Of a stretch of DNA of 64,000 nt, positions 17,280-25,442 are shown in pieces. This DNA is from Bacteroidaceae bacterium (GTDB lineage Bacteria; Bacteroidota; Bacteroidia; Bacteroidales; Bacteroidaceae). The position numbers were made by a program, and so were the translations under genes. Position 1 is the stretch's first letter; each line of letters opens with the position of its first letter. The DNA lies in assembly GCA_017448965.1 (NCBI GenBank), contig JAFSKK010000061.1:89738-153737 (forward strand). Direction: 5' to 3'. The notes beneath the pieces were generated by a model. That model ran no database searches. It was not told the DNA's origin and was given only the letters and a program-made list of their open reading frames with translations.

Positions 17280-18063
17280 ATCGGGGTGCATGACGTGACT
17301 GATAGGTGGAGGATGACTGATAAGAGGCAAGCTGCTCGACATGGGTCTCTATGAAACGGAACAGGCTCTTGGCGAGGTGCTTGGCACGGAACTCGCCTGA
17401 AGGGTTGACCTGTGAGGCGATGAGACTGCGAGACTGCGCAAGCACAAACGTTTCTTCCGCTGAAAGACTGCCGTGGGTGCGGATCTTTCCAAGAAGCTGC
17501 TCGTACAGTTCTGGCGATATCAGTTCCGCCACCTTCTGCTCGGCTTCGTCAATCTGAGAAACGAGTGCCTGGTATTCGTCGCTGTACAGTTCAGAGAAAG
17601 AGGACTGGGAACGGATGCCGTAGTGACGGGCAAGGGTGGCGTTCCAGAGTAACCGGCTGATATGTCTGAATGATGCTTCAGTACCACTCCAGGAGGTGGC
17701 CGTGAGCTGATCAAGCAACTGGTCTTCACAGTCGCTCCGCTCACGGTAAAGCTGGCGAGTCAATGCCGCCACACGGTCACGGCTGGCTGGAGCGAGATTC
17801 TGATTGCTGACAATGCCGAAACCTGTAGGAGTGAGCACAAGGTCAAGGTGACTCATGGCACGGTGGGCGGCAGCAAGACACACCAGATGCTGGAAGCTAT
17901 CTGCCACGGAAGCACCTTCAGGCAAAGTGCCACCACTGAAAAGGGAGGCTATCAATTCCACCTCGGTACGGTCAAGGATGGGCTTGACCTTATTGAACAC
18001 CTCATCTGTGGCGTTCTTGAAGGAGGGAACATGAGACTCAAATGTGGTTTGGTCGATATTCAT
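17239..18063 (-). CDS. Phage conserved protein in head-completion position
   Basis: 274 residues, helical. The start MNIDQTTFESHVPSFKN and the middle (FELYSDEYQAL type) resemble a family common in Bacteroides prophages (DUF6712-like), which I recall only by pattern. The C-terminal ~30 residues are polar and cover the start of the next gene. Position after the capsid suggests head completion. Confidence 0.5.
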   Translation of the reverse strand: MNIDQTTFESHVPSFKNATDEVFNKVKPILDRTEVELIASLFSGGTLPEGASVADSFQHLVCLAAAHRAMSHLDLVLTPTGFGIVSNQNLAPASRDRVAALTRQLYRERSDCEDQLLDQLTATSWSGTEASFRHISRLLWNATLARHYGIRSQSSFSELYSDEYQALVSQIDEAEQKVAELISPELYEQLLGKIRTHGSLSAEETFVLAQSRSLIASQVNPSGEFRAKHLAKSLFRFIETHVEQLASYQSSSTYQSRHAPRYENKQEHSTFFFG

Positions 18064-18159
18064 GGGGCTTCAATGAATTAAAAATGTCGGGTGAACCTGC
18101 GCAGCCCACCCGACACCCACAATGATTTACTAACCTTAAAACTATGATATGACACTATT

Positions 18160-18918
18160 TCAAGAGAAGGTGAGACCGAGGCCTTCCAGTTCCTTCTGAT
18201 AGTCGGCATCGAATTTCTCGCCTGAGGTGAGGATGAGCGACACACGCTGCTGCATCTTTTCGATGAATGCCGTGCGCTTGGCTCCGTCCTCAATAGTGGC
18301 GAGCTTCTTTTTCCCTTCAGACAGGTACTTTCTGGCAGCTGCTATCTCCTTGGGAGTGGCTGCGGTCGTGGTCAGAGCGGTCTGTGATCCATCAGCTGCT
18401 TCAGGAGCAGTGGTGAAAGCATCATAGCGGTTCCAGTTCTCACGGTACTCACGGTCAAGTTCCGCCAGCACCTTCAGATGCTCGTAACGGTCACATGGCT
18501 CGGCTGACTCCATCTGAAGAAGGGTGTTGTACGTCGCCTTGATCTTGGGGAATAGTTCGCCGTTGCGGTCGTAGAGCTGCTGGATGTCGGCTGGGAGCTG
18601 GTCGTGGTCGGCACGCTTGCCCTTGTGGGTGGCTTCGGCTTCCTCGGCCTTGATGGTGGAGGCTGCCTTGGGCATCACCGTGACGTTCATCCGCTGCACT
18701 TCCTGAAGGGTCAGACCGTCAATGCGATACTTCAGATGCTTCTTCAGCTCATACTCCAGCTTATCCCAGTTCTTGCGGCGCAGGATGTTCTGATGCAGCA
18801 TGCGGTTGCCGTTCATGCGAAGAAGGAGCATGGCTCCCTCTTCGATGGAACGGGATTCGCGAGGCTTCTCAAGATAGTCCACGACGGACTGGGTGAACTT
18901 TTTGTCAACCTTCATCAT
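18160..18918 (-). CDS. Phage hypothetical helical protein
   Basis: 252 residues (251 if the second Met is used). Very helical and charged, with a coiled part around 120-170 and an alanine/threonine-rich linker (~185-195). Follows the tail-tube-like gene by 3 bp. Could be a scaffold or tail chaperone; not recognised. A 96-bp gap containing no clear signal separates it from the next gene. Confidence 0.5.
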   Translation of the reverse strand: MMKVDKKFTQSVVDYLEKPRESRSIEEGAMLLLRMNGNRMLHQNILRRKNWDKLEYELKKHLKYRIDGLTLQEVQRMNVTVMPKAASTIKAEEAEATHKGKRADHDQLPADIQQLYDRNGELFPKIKATYNTLLQMESAEPCDRYEHLKVLAELDREYRENWNRYDAFTTAPEAADGSQTALTTTAATPKEIAAARKYLSEGKKKLATIEDGAKRTAFIEKMQQRVSLILTSGEKFDADYQKELEGLGLTFS

Positions 18919-18921
18919 GGC

Positions 18922-19545
18922 TTATCCTCCTGCTTGCTGAACGGGTTTTCCTGTCGCGCCAGAAATATCTCCGTCATCGGCTGTTTCCAGCGTGCCTGGA
19001 TAGAAGGGAGCCGGACAAACATCGGTGACTTCAATCTCGAGATCTGAGGAGATGTCACCTGTCACGCCCTCACCTGTGGCTCCCTTGGGCTTGATGTCGG
19101 TCTCGAACATCTCATTGCCGAGGATGCGGTACTTGCCATCACGCTGGGGCACGGCAAACACGAGGTCGTCTGCCACGGCCTGACGAGCAAAGCCAAGAGC
19201 CGCTTCACTGTTGCCAGGATGACTCACGGTGAGTTTGTTGAGGAAGGTACGGGAAGGCTTTTCGCCCTGGGTCTCATACTCAATATTACCCTTGTTGAGG
19301 GCAAGGTCAATGCGCACCCATTTGGCATCAGCCTCCAACGTGAAGTTACCACTGTAGGAGGCCAGTGCAGACATGTCCGCAGCTCCCTCCACATCTGGAA
19401 GGGTCGGCCAAGCGGTGATCTTACGCTTTGGAATGGCATAGACGTGCTGGCGGATGCCAGGAAGAACCGTCTTGCCCGGGCAGAAGCGCAGGGAGTCATA
19501 AATGCCGGTGGAAGCGCATGGGGTGTTGTTATTATTCTCTGCCAT
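18922..19545 (-). CDS. Putative major tail (tube) protein
   Basis: 207 residues. N terminus is short and polar; residues ~15-75 (PGIRQHVYAIPKRKITAWP) and the rest are beta-rich, like tail tube proteins. The Gly/Thr-rich C terminus (GATGEGVTGDISSD) suggests an exposed loop or Ig-like tail. It lies 24 bp downstream of the capsid gene. The tube assignment is from position and fold style. Confidence 0.45.
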   Translation of the reverse strand: MAENNNNTPCASTGIYDSLRFCPGKTVLPGIRQHVYAIPKRKITAWPTLPDVEGAADMSALASYSGNFTLEADAKWVRIDLALNKGNIEYETQGEKPSRTFLNKLTVSHPGNSEAALGFARQAVADDLVFAVPQRDGKYRILGNEMFETDIKPKGATGEGVTGDISSDLEIEVTDVCPAPFYPGTLETADDGDISGATGKPVQQAGG

Positions 19546-19569
19546 AGTTGTTGATGAATTTAGAGATGA

Positions 19570-20532
19570 TTAGACGGTGGGAAGCTCTGCCACAAGCAGA
19601 CGCTCCTTGCTGATGCTCTCGAACTCTACGCCGAAATAGAGCGTGGCGGCATAAGTGAGGACGAAAGAGGAGAAGCGGTCAACCTCAATCTTCTCGCCAA
19701 GACCGTTGCCGTAGCCGTAGAGCATGTTGGACTGGGTGGACATGTGGATGTACTTCGAGTTCTTCTTGCTGGCAAGTGGAACAAGCTCGCAAAGGTCGTT
19801 GGAACCTTCCACGAATGTCTTCTCGAACTTCGTGTTGTAAGGCACGGAGCCAACGGTCTGCTGGTAGTCATCCACATAGGCATTGTACACGTAACGTGGA
19901 ATGTAGAGCTTCACCTTCTCTTCCTGAAGCTCATCAGAGGCAGTACGGTAGATGCTCTTCAGCACATCGACGGCATTGCTGGAGGTGATGGCCTCGCTCA
20001 GCAGAAGGTAGTTGCCTTTGGCTGCTGCAATGTTGCCGGCTGTAATCTCGGTGCCAGTGATGGTGTCGAAACCATTGAAGAGGTCTTTCGTCGTGGTGCC
20101 ATTGGCATTGCGAACGGCATCCCAGATGGACATGTTGAGGTTCTTACCCAGCTTGGCGGCAAGGAGGGAGAGGACGGCACGGGCGATGTCCACGTTCTTC
20201 AAGCCTTCGCCCTGAGAGATGAGCGAACCGTAAACGGTCTGCCAGACCTCGTTGGGGTCAAAGTCCTTGATGACCGAGCCAAGGAAGGTCTCTAACGTGC
20301 GAGGCGTAATCTTGGGCTGGTCGGTGTCCTTGCGGCTGTTGCTGTAAGGACCAAACTGTGCATCGCCCGACATCTCGCCGACAACTTGACGGCCACGGAC
20401 TCCGGGACGACCTGTCATGTGCATGAGCGTGCGACGTGCACCGATAACGGGCATGGCCAGCAGCTGCTTCTTGAACTGTACCGCCGATTTTCTCAGTTCC
20501 TCGGTGGTGATGTTGATAGTTACGTCTAGCAT
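19570..20532 (-). CDS. Major capsid protein
   Basis: 320 residues, in the expected position directly after the protease-scaffold. The pattern fits an HK97-type capsid: an N-terminal helical arm, a long spine-helix region (KNLNMSIWDAVRNANGTTTK), and a beta-rich end (FSSFVLTYAATLYFGVEFES). It probably assembles the icosahedral shell and is matured by the protease. No single motif proves it; the operon order supports it. Confidence 0.7.
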   Translation of the reverse strand: MLDVTINITTEELRKSAVQFKKQLLAMPVIGARRTLMHMTGRPGVRGRQVVGEMSGDAQFGPYSNSRKDTDQPKITPRTLETFLGSVIKDFDPNEVWQTVYGSLISQGEGLKNVDIARAVLSLLAAKLGKNLNMSIWDAVRNANGTTTKDLFNGFDTITGTEITAGNIAAAKGNYLLLSEAITSSNAVDVLKSIYRTASDELQEEKVKLYIPRYVYNAYVDDYQQTVGSVPYNTKFEKTFVEGSNDLCELVPLASKKNSKYIHMSTQSNMLYGYGNGLGEKIEVDRFSSFVLTYAATLYFGVEFESISKERLLVAELPTV

Positions 20533-20534
20533 AA

Positions 20535-21566
20535 TCAGATGAGGTCTTTTACAAGGTTAAACATTTCTTTGGCTCCTGCATAGGCATCGGCACTCTTGCC
20601 ACCGTCGCCTGACACGTCGGGGCTTTCTGCGCCGTCACCTTTCTTCAGGTTCTCTACTTCTGACTGCAAGGTTTCAACCTGAGCCTTCAAACCTTTCTCG
20701 GAATCAGAAAGTGCTTTCAGGCGGTCTTCGACCTGCTGCAGTTGCTCGGAAGTGAGGGCGACCACGCCGTCCTTCTCTTCGAGGTCATCCACAGCAAGAA
20801 GGCTGCAGATGAGAGCAAAAGCAAGTTTCTTCATTGTGATAGGGGTATTTGAGGTTGTTGCGTTGGTTTCTTCTGCTGAAGATTCTTCGGAGGCTGACGC
20901 TCCATCAGCGGCAGGGACAGAGTCTGGCACATTCTCCAACACAGCCTTGCCACGCTCGATGAGGACGGATGAATCAACCAGTTCGGGAACTGGATAGCCA
21001 GAAGCGGCAAAGAAGTTGCGAACTTCACCCGTCACGGCAGGAGCACTGCCCTCTTCCAGAATCTCATCTATGAGACCGAGTTCCTTACACTGCTCAGCCG
21101 TCAGCCATTTGGCATCTACGAGTACCTTTCTGATTTCGTCGGCGGTCTTCCCTGCACGCTTGGCATACAGGTCACACAACACTTCATCCACTTTCTCCAG
21201 CGTGTCCTTGTCGCGCTGAAGGTCAGCGATGAGACGGGCGAGGTCTTCCTTGTTCATCTGAGCCCACTCGAAAACAAAGGTGCTCGACGGATGAATGAGC
21301 ATGAGTGCCTGACGACTCATGCACACCTTCTTCGCGCCCATGGCGATGACAGTTGCAGCGCTGGCGGTCATGCCGAAAATGTAAACGGTCACATCCCCGT
21401 GGTCGAGAAACTGCTGGCGGATGTCAAGGGCATCAGGAACACTGCCGCCCAAGGAGTTGATGCGGACAGCACAGGGCTTGCCATGATACTTGGCCATCAG
21501 ACTCTTGATGTAACGTGCCGAATAAGGCCAGCCGATGGTACTGTCGATGTCAATGTTGTACTTCAT
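20535..21566 (-). CDS. ClpP-like prohead protease with C-terminal scaffold domain
   Basis: 343 residues from the ATG at 21566; the frame upstream begins only with GTG. The first ~190 residues are a ClpP-fold protease: INSLGGSV near 36-43, nucleophile Ser69 in GMTASAATVI, His92 in LMLIHPSS. The rest is an acidic linker (~205-245) and a coiled scaffold (~245-343, KALSDSEKGLKAQVETLQSE). An internal in-frame ATG at 20834 (MKKLAFALICSLL) could start a separate ~99-residue scaffold. The stop of the spanin gene overlaps its start (ATGA). It processes the capsid during maturation. Confidence 0.85.
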   Translation of the reverse strand: MKYNIDIDSTIGWPYSARYIKSLMAKYHGKPCAVRINSLGGSVPDALDIRQQFLDHGDVTVYIFGMTASAATVIAMGAKKVCMSRQALMLIHPSSTFVFEWAQMNKEDLARLIADLQRDKDTLEKVDEVLCDLYAKRAGKTADEIRKVLVDAKWLTAEQCKELGLIDEILEEGSAPAVTGEVRNFFAASGYPVPELVDSSVLIERGKAVLENVPDSVPAADGASASEESSAEETNATTSNTPITMKKLAFALICSLLAVDDLEEKDGVVALTSEQLQQVEDRLKALSDSEKGLKAQVETLQSEVENLKKGDGAESPDVSGDGGKSADAYAGAKEMFNLVKDLI

Positions 21567-22012
21567 AGGAACTTTTTTAATTTCTGCCACAAAGTTAATC
21601 TTTTACCTATTATATATAAAAGACACACGAAAACGGGAAAAACAATGGACACCCAAAGAAGCCATGGAGGACGGCTCCGCTCCTTCTCACGCCAAACGGC
21701 TTCATGCTCCATGCTGCGGTGAAGCGTGTCGGTGCTCTCCACATAGAGGGTGTCATGGACTGTACTCTCACGCTCACGCCACATAGTGCGGTCACGGTAG
21801 ATGGTCACGGTGTCGCCCTGACGCTGCACCTCGATGTAGATGCTGTCTTTCTCACGCAACGTGTCGGTGCGGAGGGTGACATGATGGACATCGTTCGTCC
21901 GATGGATGAAGACGGTGTCGGTGCGCACCTCTCGCTCCAGCTGACGGTGGGAACGGCAGGAGGCGGCAAGAAGGGAAAGTAGGACAAGAAGAAAGATCAG
22001 GTGCTTTTCCAT
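21563..22012 (-). CDS. Putative unimolecular spanin (lipoprotein with C-terminal TM)
   Basis: 149 residues from the ATG at 22012. N-terminal signal peptide with lipobox LLAASC (Cys ~18), then a charged, beta-alternating ectodomain (~20-115), a C-terminal transmembrane helix (WLLWVSIVFPVFVCLLYII, ~118-137) and a basic tail. An outer-membrane lipid anchor plus an inner-membrane helix in one chain is the layout of u-spanins such as phage T1 gp11, which fuse the two membranes at lysis. It lies next to the holin. Function is inferred from topology. Confidence 0.6.
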   Translation of the reverse strand: MEKHLIFLLVLLSLLAASCRSHRQLEREVRTDTVFIHRTNDVHHVTLRTDTLREKDSIYIEVQRQGDTVTIYRDRTMWRERESTVHDTLYVESTDTLHRSMEHEAVWREKERSRPPWLLWVSIVFPVFVCLLYIIGKRLTLWQKLKKFL

Positions 22013-22476
22013 ACGGTTGCTGTATTTAGTTGGTTGAGTGAATGAATGATGCTGTCCATGATGGCGGCATTGTGAATGACCGTGTAGTTCTCCAGCCGGT
22101 TGCCACGAGTCTGGTTCTGACTGGTCAGTACCAGTACCGACAACTTCACCCCCTCGACAAGCAGCACCTTGGAGTGGTTCTGACACAGACGGACTTCATC
22201 GGCCACACGCCGGACCATGACATTCAGACGGGCTGTCTTGTCGGCTGCCTTGGTGTCGGCGATGATGAGGAGGTGGGAGATAAGACCACGCTTGCGGAGA
22301 TGATGGCATCGACGCAGAAATTCCTCTCCTACACTGTAAGTGGAAACCACCACACGGGCAACGCCTGAGAACTGAAGCAGACGCTCCAGCACATCACCTA
22401 ACTGCAGACCATCACTGACAAACGCCTGAAGGGGATGGCTGAGGGGATCCTGTATAAGGCTCTCATTCCGTCTCAT
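21997..22476 (-). CDS. Phospholipase-D-like fold phage protein
   Basis: 159 residues from the ATG at 22476, overlapping the previous gene by 14 bp and the next by 16 bp. An alpha/beta sheet pattern (VARVVVSTYS, LISHLLIIADT) is followed by NHSKVLLVEG, which reads as the HxK part of a PLD/HKD motif, and a later NYTVIHNAAIMD. Only one HKD-like half is present, so it may act as a dimer or be inactive. It lies between holin and spanin. Whether it acts on DNA or lipids is not evident. Confidence 0.5.
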   Translation of the reverse strand: MRRNESLIQDPLSHPLQAFVSDGLQLGDVLERLLQFSGVARVVVSTYSVGEEFLRRCHHLRKRGLISHLLIIADTKAADKTARLNVMVRRVADEVRLCQNHSKVLLVEGVKLSVLVLTSQNQTRGNRLENYTVIHNAAIMDSIIHSLNQLNTATVWKST

Positions 22477-22702
22477 CAGCTGGCGTGGTTTTGGTGATTT
22501 TGGCAAGGCGACCGTTCACGTAGGCCATGATGCCGAAACAGGTGCCAGCCATGGTGAAGGCCTCGGCAATGTACATCAACACGGAATCGCTGATTTCACC
22601 CACGGGAGGGACACAGAAACCGGCGCATGCCAGGCCGAAGCCGCTGATGAGCAACCCGACGGCACACCATGTCTGAATGCTGATTTTCTTTTCTGACGTC
22701 AT
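22463..22702 (-). CDS. Putative holin
   Basis: 79 residues with a short charged N terminus, two hydrophobic helices (~12-31 and ~39-61) and a polar tail. This is the size and topology of class II holins. It starts the lysis cluster holin - PLD-like - spanin, which supports the role. Holins form the inner-membrane hole that triggers lysis. Confidence 0.6.
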   Translation of the reverse strand: MTSEKKISIQTWCAVGLLISGFGLACAGFCVPPVGEISDSVLMYIAEAFTMAGTCFGIMAYVNGRLAKITKTTPADETE

Positions 22703-22746
22703 GGTTTGAACTTTTTTGCAAAGATAAAGACTGCCAGCATGCAGAT

Positions 22747-22786
22747 AAAAGACAGCACCCCGACATCTTGGTGCCGGGGTGCTGTC
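22747..22786 (-). terminator. Intrinsic terminator after the DGR cassette
   Basis: A perfect 12-bp stem (22751-22762 with 22775-22786, GACAGCACCCCG arm) followed on the minus strand by TTTT. It separates the DGR-linked genes from the lysis genes. Confidence 0.75.
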
Positions 22787-22793
22787 TGGATAG

Positions 22794-23186
22794 TTACTCT
22801 GTGAGCCATTTGTCCACAAGGGCAATGGCTGCCTCTCTGTCCACTTTGAACTTTGCCCATTCACTGGCATAGTCCGAAGCTTGGGGACAGTCAGGATCTT
22901 CACGCACAAGAAGCTGATGGGTCTTGATGGCATCCTCCTTGCTTTGACTGTAAGTGGAACGCAGAACACCGTTGATGAGAGCATCACGGCTGATTTCTGA
23001 CACTTCCAACAAAGTGCCTCCATCTGCCTCAGGACCCGTGTAGGCATAAGCCGTGACGGGACGAGGCATCGGGTCTCCATCGTCTGGTACAAAATCCTCA
23101 ATGACTTCTTCGTTGAGGTACGCAATGACATGATCCTTGTCATAAGGAGTGAAAGTCATCGGCTGAAGATAAATTTTTCTGTTCAT
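22794..23186 (-). CDS. Hypothetical protein downstream of the DGR reverse transcriptase
   Basis: 130 residues, acidic, mixed beta then helical C terminus (YASEWAKFKVDREAAIAL). It is the last gene of the cassette, 35 bp after the RT stop and just before a terminator. It does not look like Avd, the four-helix accessory protein of many DGRs: it has an initial beta part, and Avd is usually basic and fully helical. Function unknown. It may be a tail protein partner of the DGR target. Confidence 0.55.
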   Translation of the reverse strand: MNRKIYLQPMTFTPYDKDHVIAYLNEEVIEDFVPDDGDPMPRPVTAYAYTGPEADGGTLLEVSEISRDALINGVLRSTYSQSKEDAIKTHQLLVREDPDCPQASDYASEWAKFKVDREAAIALVDKWLTE

Positions 23187-23221
23187 ATATTTAAGTTTTT
23201 ATACCTTCAGCCGAAAGGGCT

Positions 23222-24766
23222 TCAGGTGAATTTGTAGAATCTCTTGCGCTGCTTGTTGAAGAACTCCTTGATGACAGTGGGTGAAGGCAAGTCCTCACGG
23301 GTGAACTCGTTCTGAGCCTGGTCTATCATCACCTTGGAACCTGAGAAGGTGTAATGCTCAGCATCCTCCCACACAAAAACGGGGTCACCCTCAGGATCTT
23401 CTGGAACTGTCACTTGCCTGGCATGGCGGTAACGGAATGAGAGGCACTGCTCTGGAGTGCCGTCTGACTTCTTCTCGATGACGGAATCCTCTATCTTGTA
23501 ATCGAGCAACTGAATCCAATACTTGTTCTCATCGTCGCCTGAATGGCAGACAAGGGACTCGATGCTCTCACGCTGGGAGAACTCCATGCCATCGAAAGGA
23601 ACACGATGGCGATTCTTCTTAATTTTCTTTCCTAATCTTTCCATATGTAACTTTTTTAGTAAATGTTTGGTGTCTGCATGGATAGCAAAGCCTACACGGC
23701 TCGCACACTTGAGACGAATGTCACGCTCTGAGTAGCCCTTCTTCCTCAGCTTCGCCACCTGACGGCACAAGGCTTGCTTGTTGCGCTTGCGGAGACGGAC
23801 ATGATCATGGTAAATCACATAGCCACAAATGTCATTGCCTGTATAGGTGGGGTGGACGTTCCAACTCTTGTTGACATAGACAAAATAATCACGAGCCAAA
23901 ATCATGATTCCCAGCTCCGTCATCAGATGAAGGAAAACACAATCGCCATGTTTGATGGTGATGTTGTCTGCAAAACGGCTGTAGTGCCGAAGACCCTCGG
24001 AAACATACCTCCTGAATTTCTCATTCAGATAGGCTACACCCTTGGAAACCTCTGCCGCCTGAGCTGGAGTGCGACAGGTCATGAAACAATCCGTGACGTA
24101 ACGACTCTGCCAATAATGGAAACGCTCAGGATCTTTGCCGATATCGAAACAGCGGAGGGCAAGACGGTCGAAGGAAGCCAGATATAACCCGGACAGAAGC
24201 TGGGAGAGTTTCACACCAAGCACCAGACCCGGATTGAAACTGTCAATAAACTCATCTAAGAAATACAGCAGCTTCGGGTCTTTCAACTTCTCACGGATGC
24301 ACCGCTTCATCAAATCGTGATGGATAAAGAGAAAGTAATGGTGGATGTCAAGTTGCACCAAGTAATACACCTCTTCCTGACTGCACCGCCACATCTCTGA
24401 CTGCTCCTGACGGAGATAAAAATGGGTGCCCTTCTTAGGAACACAGGCTGGACTACGGTGGTAGAAAGAATCCATCAGCCATGGCTCAACAGGAAGCATG
24501 GCTGACCACTGAATGACATGCGTGGCTACAGTGGTCTTGTCAACCACACGGTGCTTGGGTTCAAAAACTTCTTTGGGAACATAAGGAGGAGTGACCCATG
24601 AACAAGTGTCATAGGCATTCATCAGACACTCCAGACGATTGTCCAAGTCCACCTCAAAACGCTGAATGGACTCGCGACGGTGCTTGCCGTCTGCGAATCC
24701 ATCAAAGCCCTGAACGAAATTGTCTCTCGTGACAATCTTCTCTGTAAAGTGACCTTTACGATGCAT
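23222..24766 (-). CDS. DGR reverse transcriptase
   Basis: 514 residues. The RT palm is visible: catalytic Asp140 in VQLDIHHYF, the DGR-diagnostic GVKLSQ (184-189; GxxxSQ instead of the QGxxxSP of group II introns), and the active-site box FADN (265-268), where most RTs have YxDD. The ~200-residue C-terminal part is basic, then acidic, and may bind the template RNA. It is expected to reverse-transcribe TR RNA with errors at adenines and to supply cDNA for retrohoming into VR. It lies 171 bp after TR on the same strand. The Asn at the second catalytic position is odd; either this lineage uses it or the enzyme is impaired. Confidence 0.9.
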   Translation of the reverse strand: MHRKGHFTEKIVTRDNFVQGFDGFADGKHRRESIQRFEVDLDNRLECLMNAYDTCSWVTPPYVPKEVFEPKHRVVDKTTVATHVIQWSAMLPVEPWLMDSFYHRSPACVPKKGTHFYLRQEQSEMWRCSQEEVYYLVQLDIHHYFLFIHHDLMKRCIREKLKDPKLLYFLDEFIDSFNPGLVLGVKLSQLLSGLYLASFDRLALRCFDIGKDPERFHYWQSRYVTDCFMTCRTPAQAAEVSKGVAYLNEKFRRYVSEGLRHYSRFADNITIKHGDCVFLHLMTELGIMILARDYFVYVNKSWNVHPTYTGNDICGYVIYHDHVRLRKRNKQALCRQVAKLRKKGYSERDIRLKCASRVGFAIHADTKHLLKKLHMERLGKKIKKNRHRVPFDGMEFSQRESIESLVCHSGDDENKYWIQLLDYKIEDSVIEKKSDGTPEQCLSFRYRHARQVTVPEDPEGDPVFVWEDAEHYTFSGSKVMIDQAQNEFTREDLPSPTVIKEFFNKQRKRFYKFT

Positions 24767-24936
24767 CGGTGTCTTGCGGTGTCTTTCGGATTGTCTGCTT
24801 GTTTGCTTTCCCTGCCTTCAACCGTGCCCGTTTGGCACGTCTACCAGCACTTCTTTCTTGTTCATTTTCCACCATGGGGTGCGGTCTCGTTCCGTTTTGA
24901 GCACGGCAAGCTGACACTGAACCGTGCGGAAAAGTT

Positions 24937-25062
24937 GAGAGGCGAGCCCGTGTTCACATTGGTCGTCGAGACACCATTGTTCACATTGACGTACTCAGGA
25001 CCATAATTGCCACCATTGTTAGCATTGCCACCAACATACGGCACGCGCAAACCCGAAGCGGC
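24937..25062 (-). repeat. DGR template repeat (TR)
   Basis: 126 bp, homologous to VR (25315-25442). Read on the minus strand it carries 25 adenines; 9 of them differ in VR (5 A to T, 3 A to G, 1 A to C), and no non-adenine position differs. An AAC/AAT-rich core (codons for Asn in the VR frame) is the usual design of DGR templates. It lacks 2 nt relative to VR near 24976-24980. It lies between the target gene and the RT, outside any real gene. Confidence 0.92.
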
Positions 25063-25314
25063 TCGATGAGGGAACGACAACCGAGATTTTAAAAATCCGC
25101 TGCGAAGGTAAGACTTTTTTTCAAAAGTTACACGGAAATCTGTCAAAGAACGACTTTTTATTTTTATTTTCGACCCCTTACGGGGTATTTTTGATGCGGC
25201 ACAATGTGCCTTGGGTTCTTTTGTGTTCTATCGAACACTTTGTTCACTCAGGCAACAATGGGATCATGCGGCCACCAAGATGGGCGTTGTATCCCAATCT
25301 TCCTCTGATTCGCA
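25063..25314 (-). promoter_or_regulatory. DGR spacer with hairpins downstream of VR
   Basis: Between VR and TR. Read on the minus strand it holds three small hairpins: GTGTTC-GATA-GAACAC (25238-25223), a perfect GGCACA-n-TGTGCC palindrome (25210-25198), and ACCCC-GTAA-GGGGT (25186-25173) with a GNRA-type loop. In the Bordetella DGR a hairpin just after VR is needed for homing; here they start about 75 bp from the VR end. A TACCTTCG box near 25110 could be a weak promoter for TR RNA. Confidence 0.45.
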
Positions 25315-25442
25315 GAGAGGCGAGCCCGCGCTCACAAAGGTCGTCGAGACACCAAAGTGCTCACATAGACGTACTCAGGACCATAATTGCCACCATAGTT
25401 AGCATAGCCACCAACATACGGCACGCGCAAACCCGAAGCGGC
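25315..25442 (-). repeat. DGR variable repeat (VR)
   Basis: 128 bp at the 3' end of the target gene; it runs 17 bp past the stop codon (25332). It matches TR except for adenine-directed changes and a 2-nt insertion. At protein level three TR asparagine codons read Tyr in VR (GGYANYGG.. EYVYV). The distal end (CGGGCTCGCCTCTC on the minus strand, about 25328-25315) is unmutated and GC-rich, as expected of the IMH (initiation of mutagenic homing) region. Confidence 0.92.

Noticed and set aside
21590-21597. TAACTTTG promoter for the capsid operon
   Set aside because: It lies inside the coding end of the spanin gene and the two genes are coupled by ATGA, so chance is as likely.
22794-23186. Avd gene of the DGR
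   Set aside because: Acidic with an initial beta part, not a basic helical bundle.
23222-24766. Retron or group II intron reverse transcriptase
   Set aside because: GxxxSQ motif and the adjacent TR/VR pair fit a DGR; no msr/msd or maturase domain.
24862-25146. 94-aa frame across the template repeat
   Set aside because: It exists because TR is derived from coding sequence; no start signal, and TR is the template RNA of the DGR.
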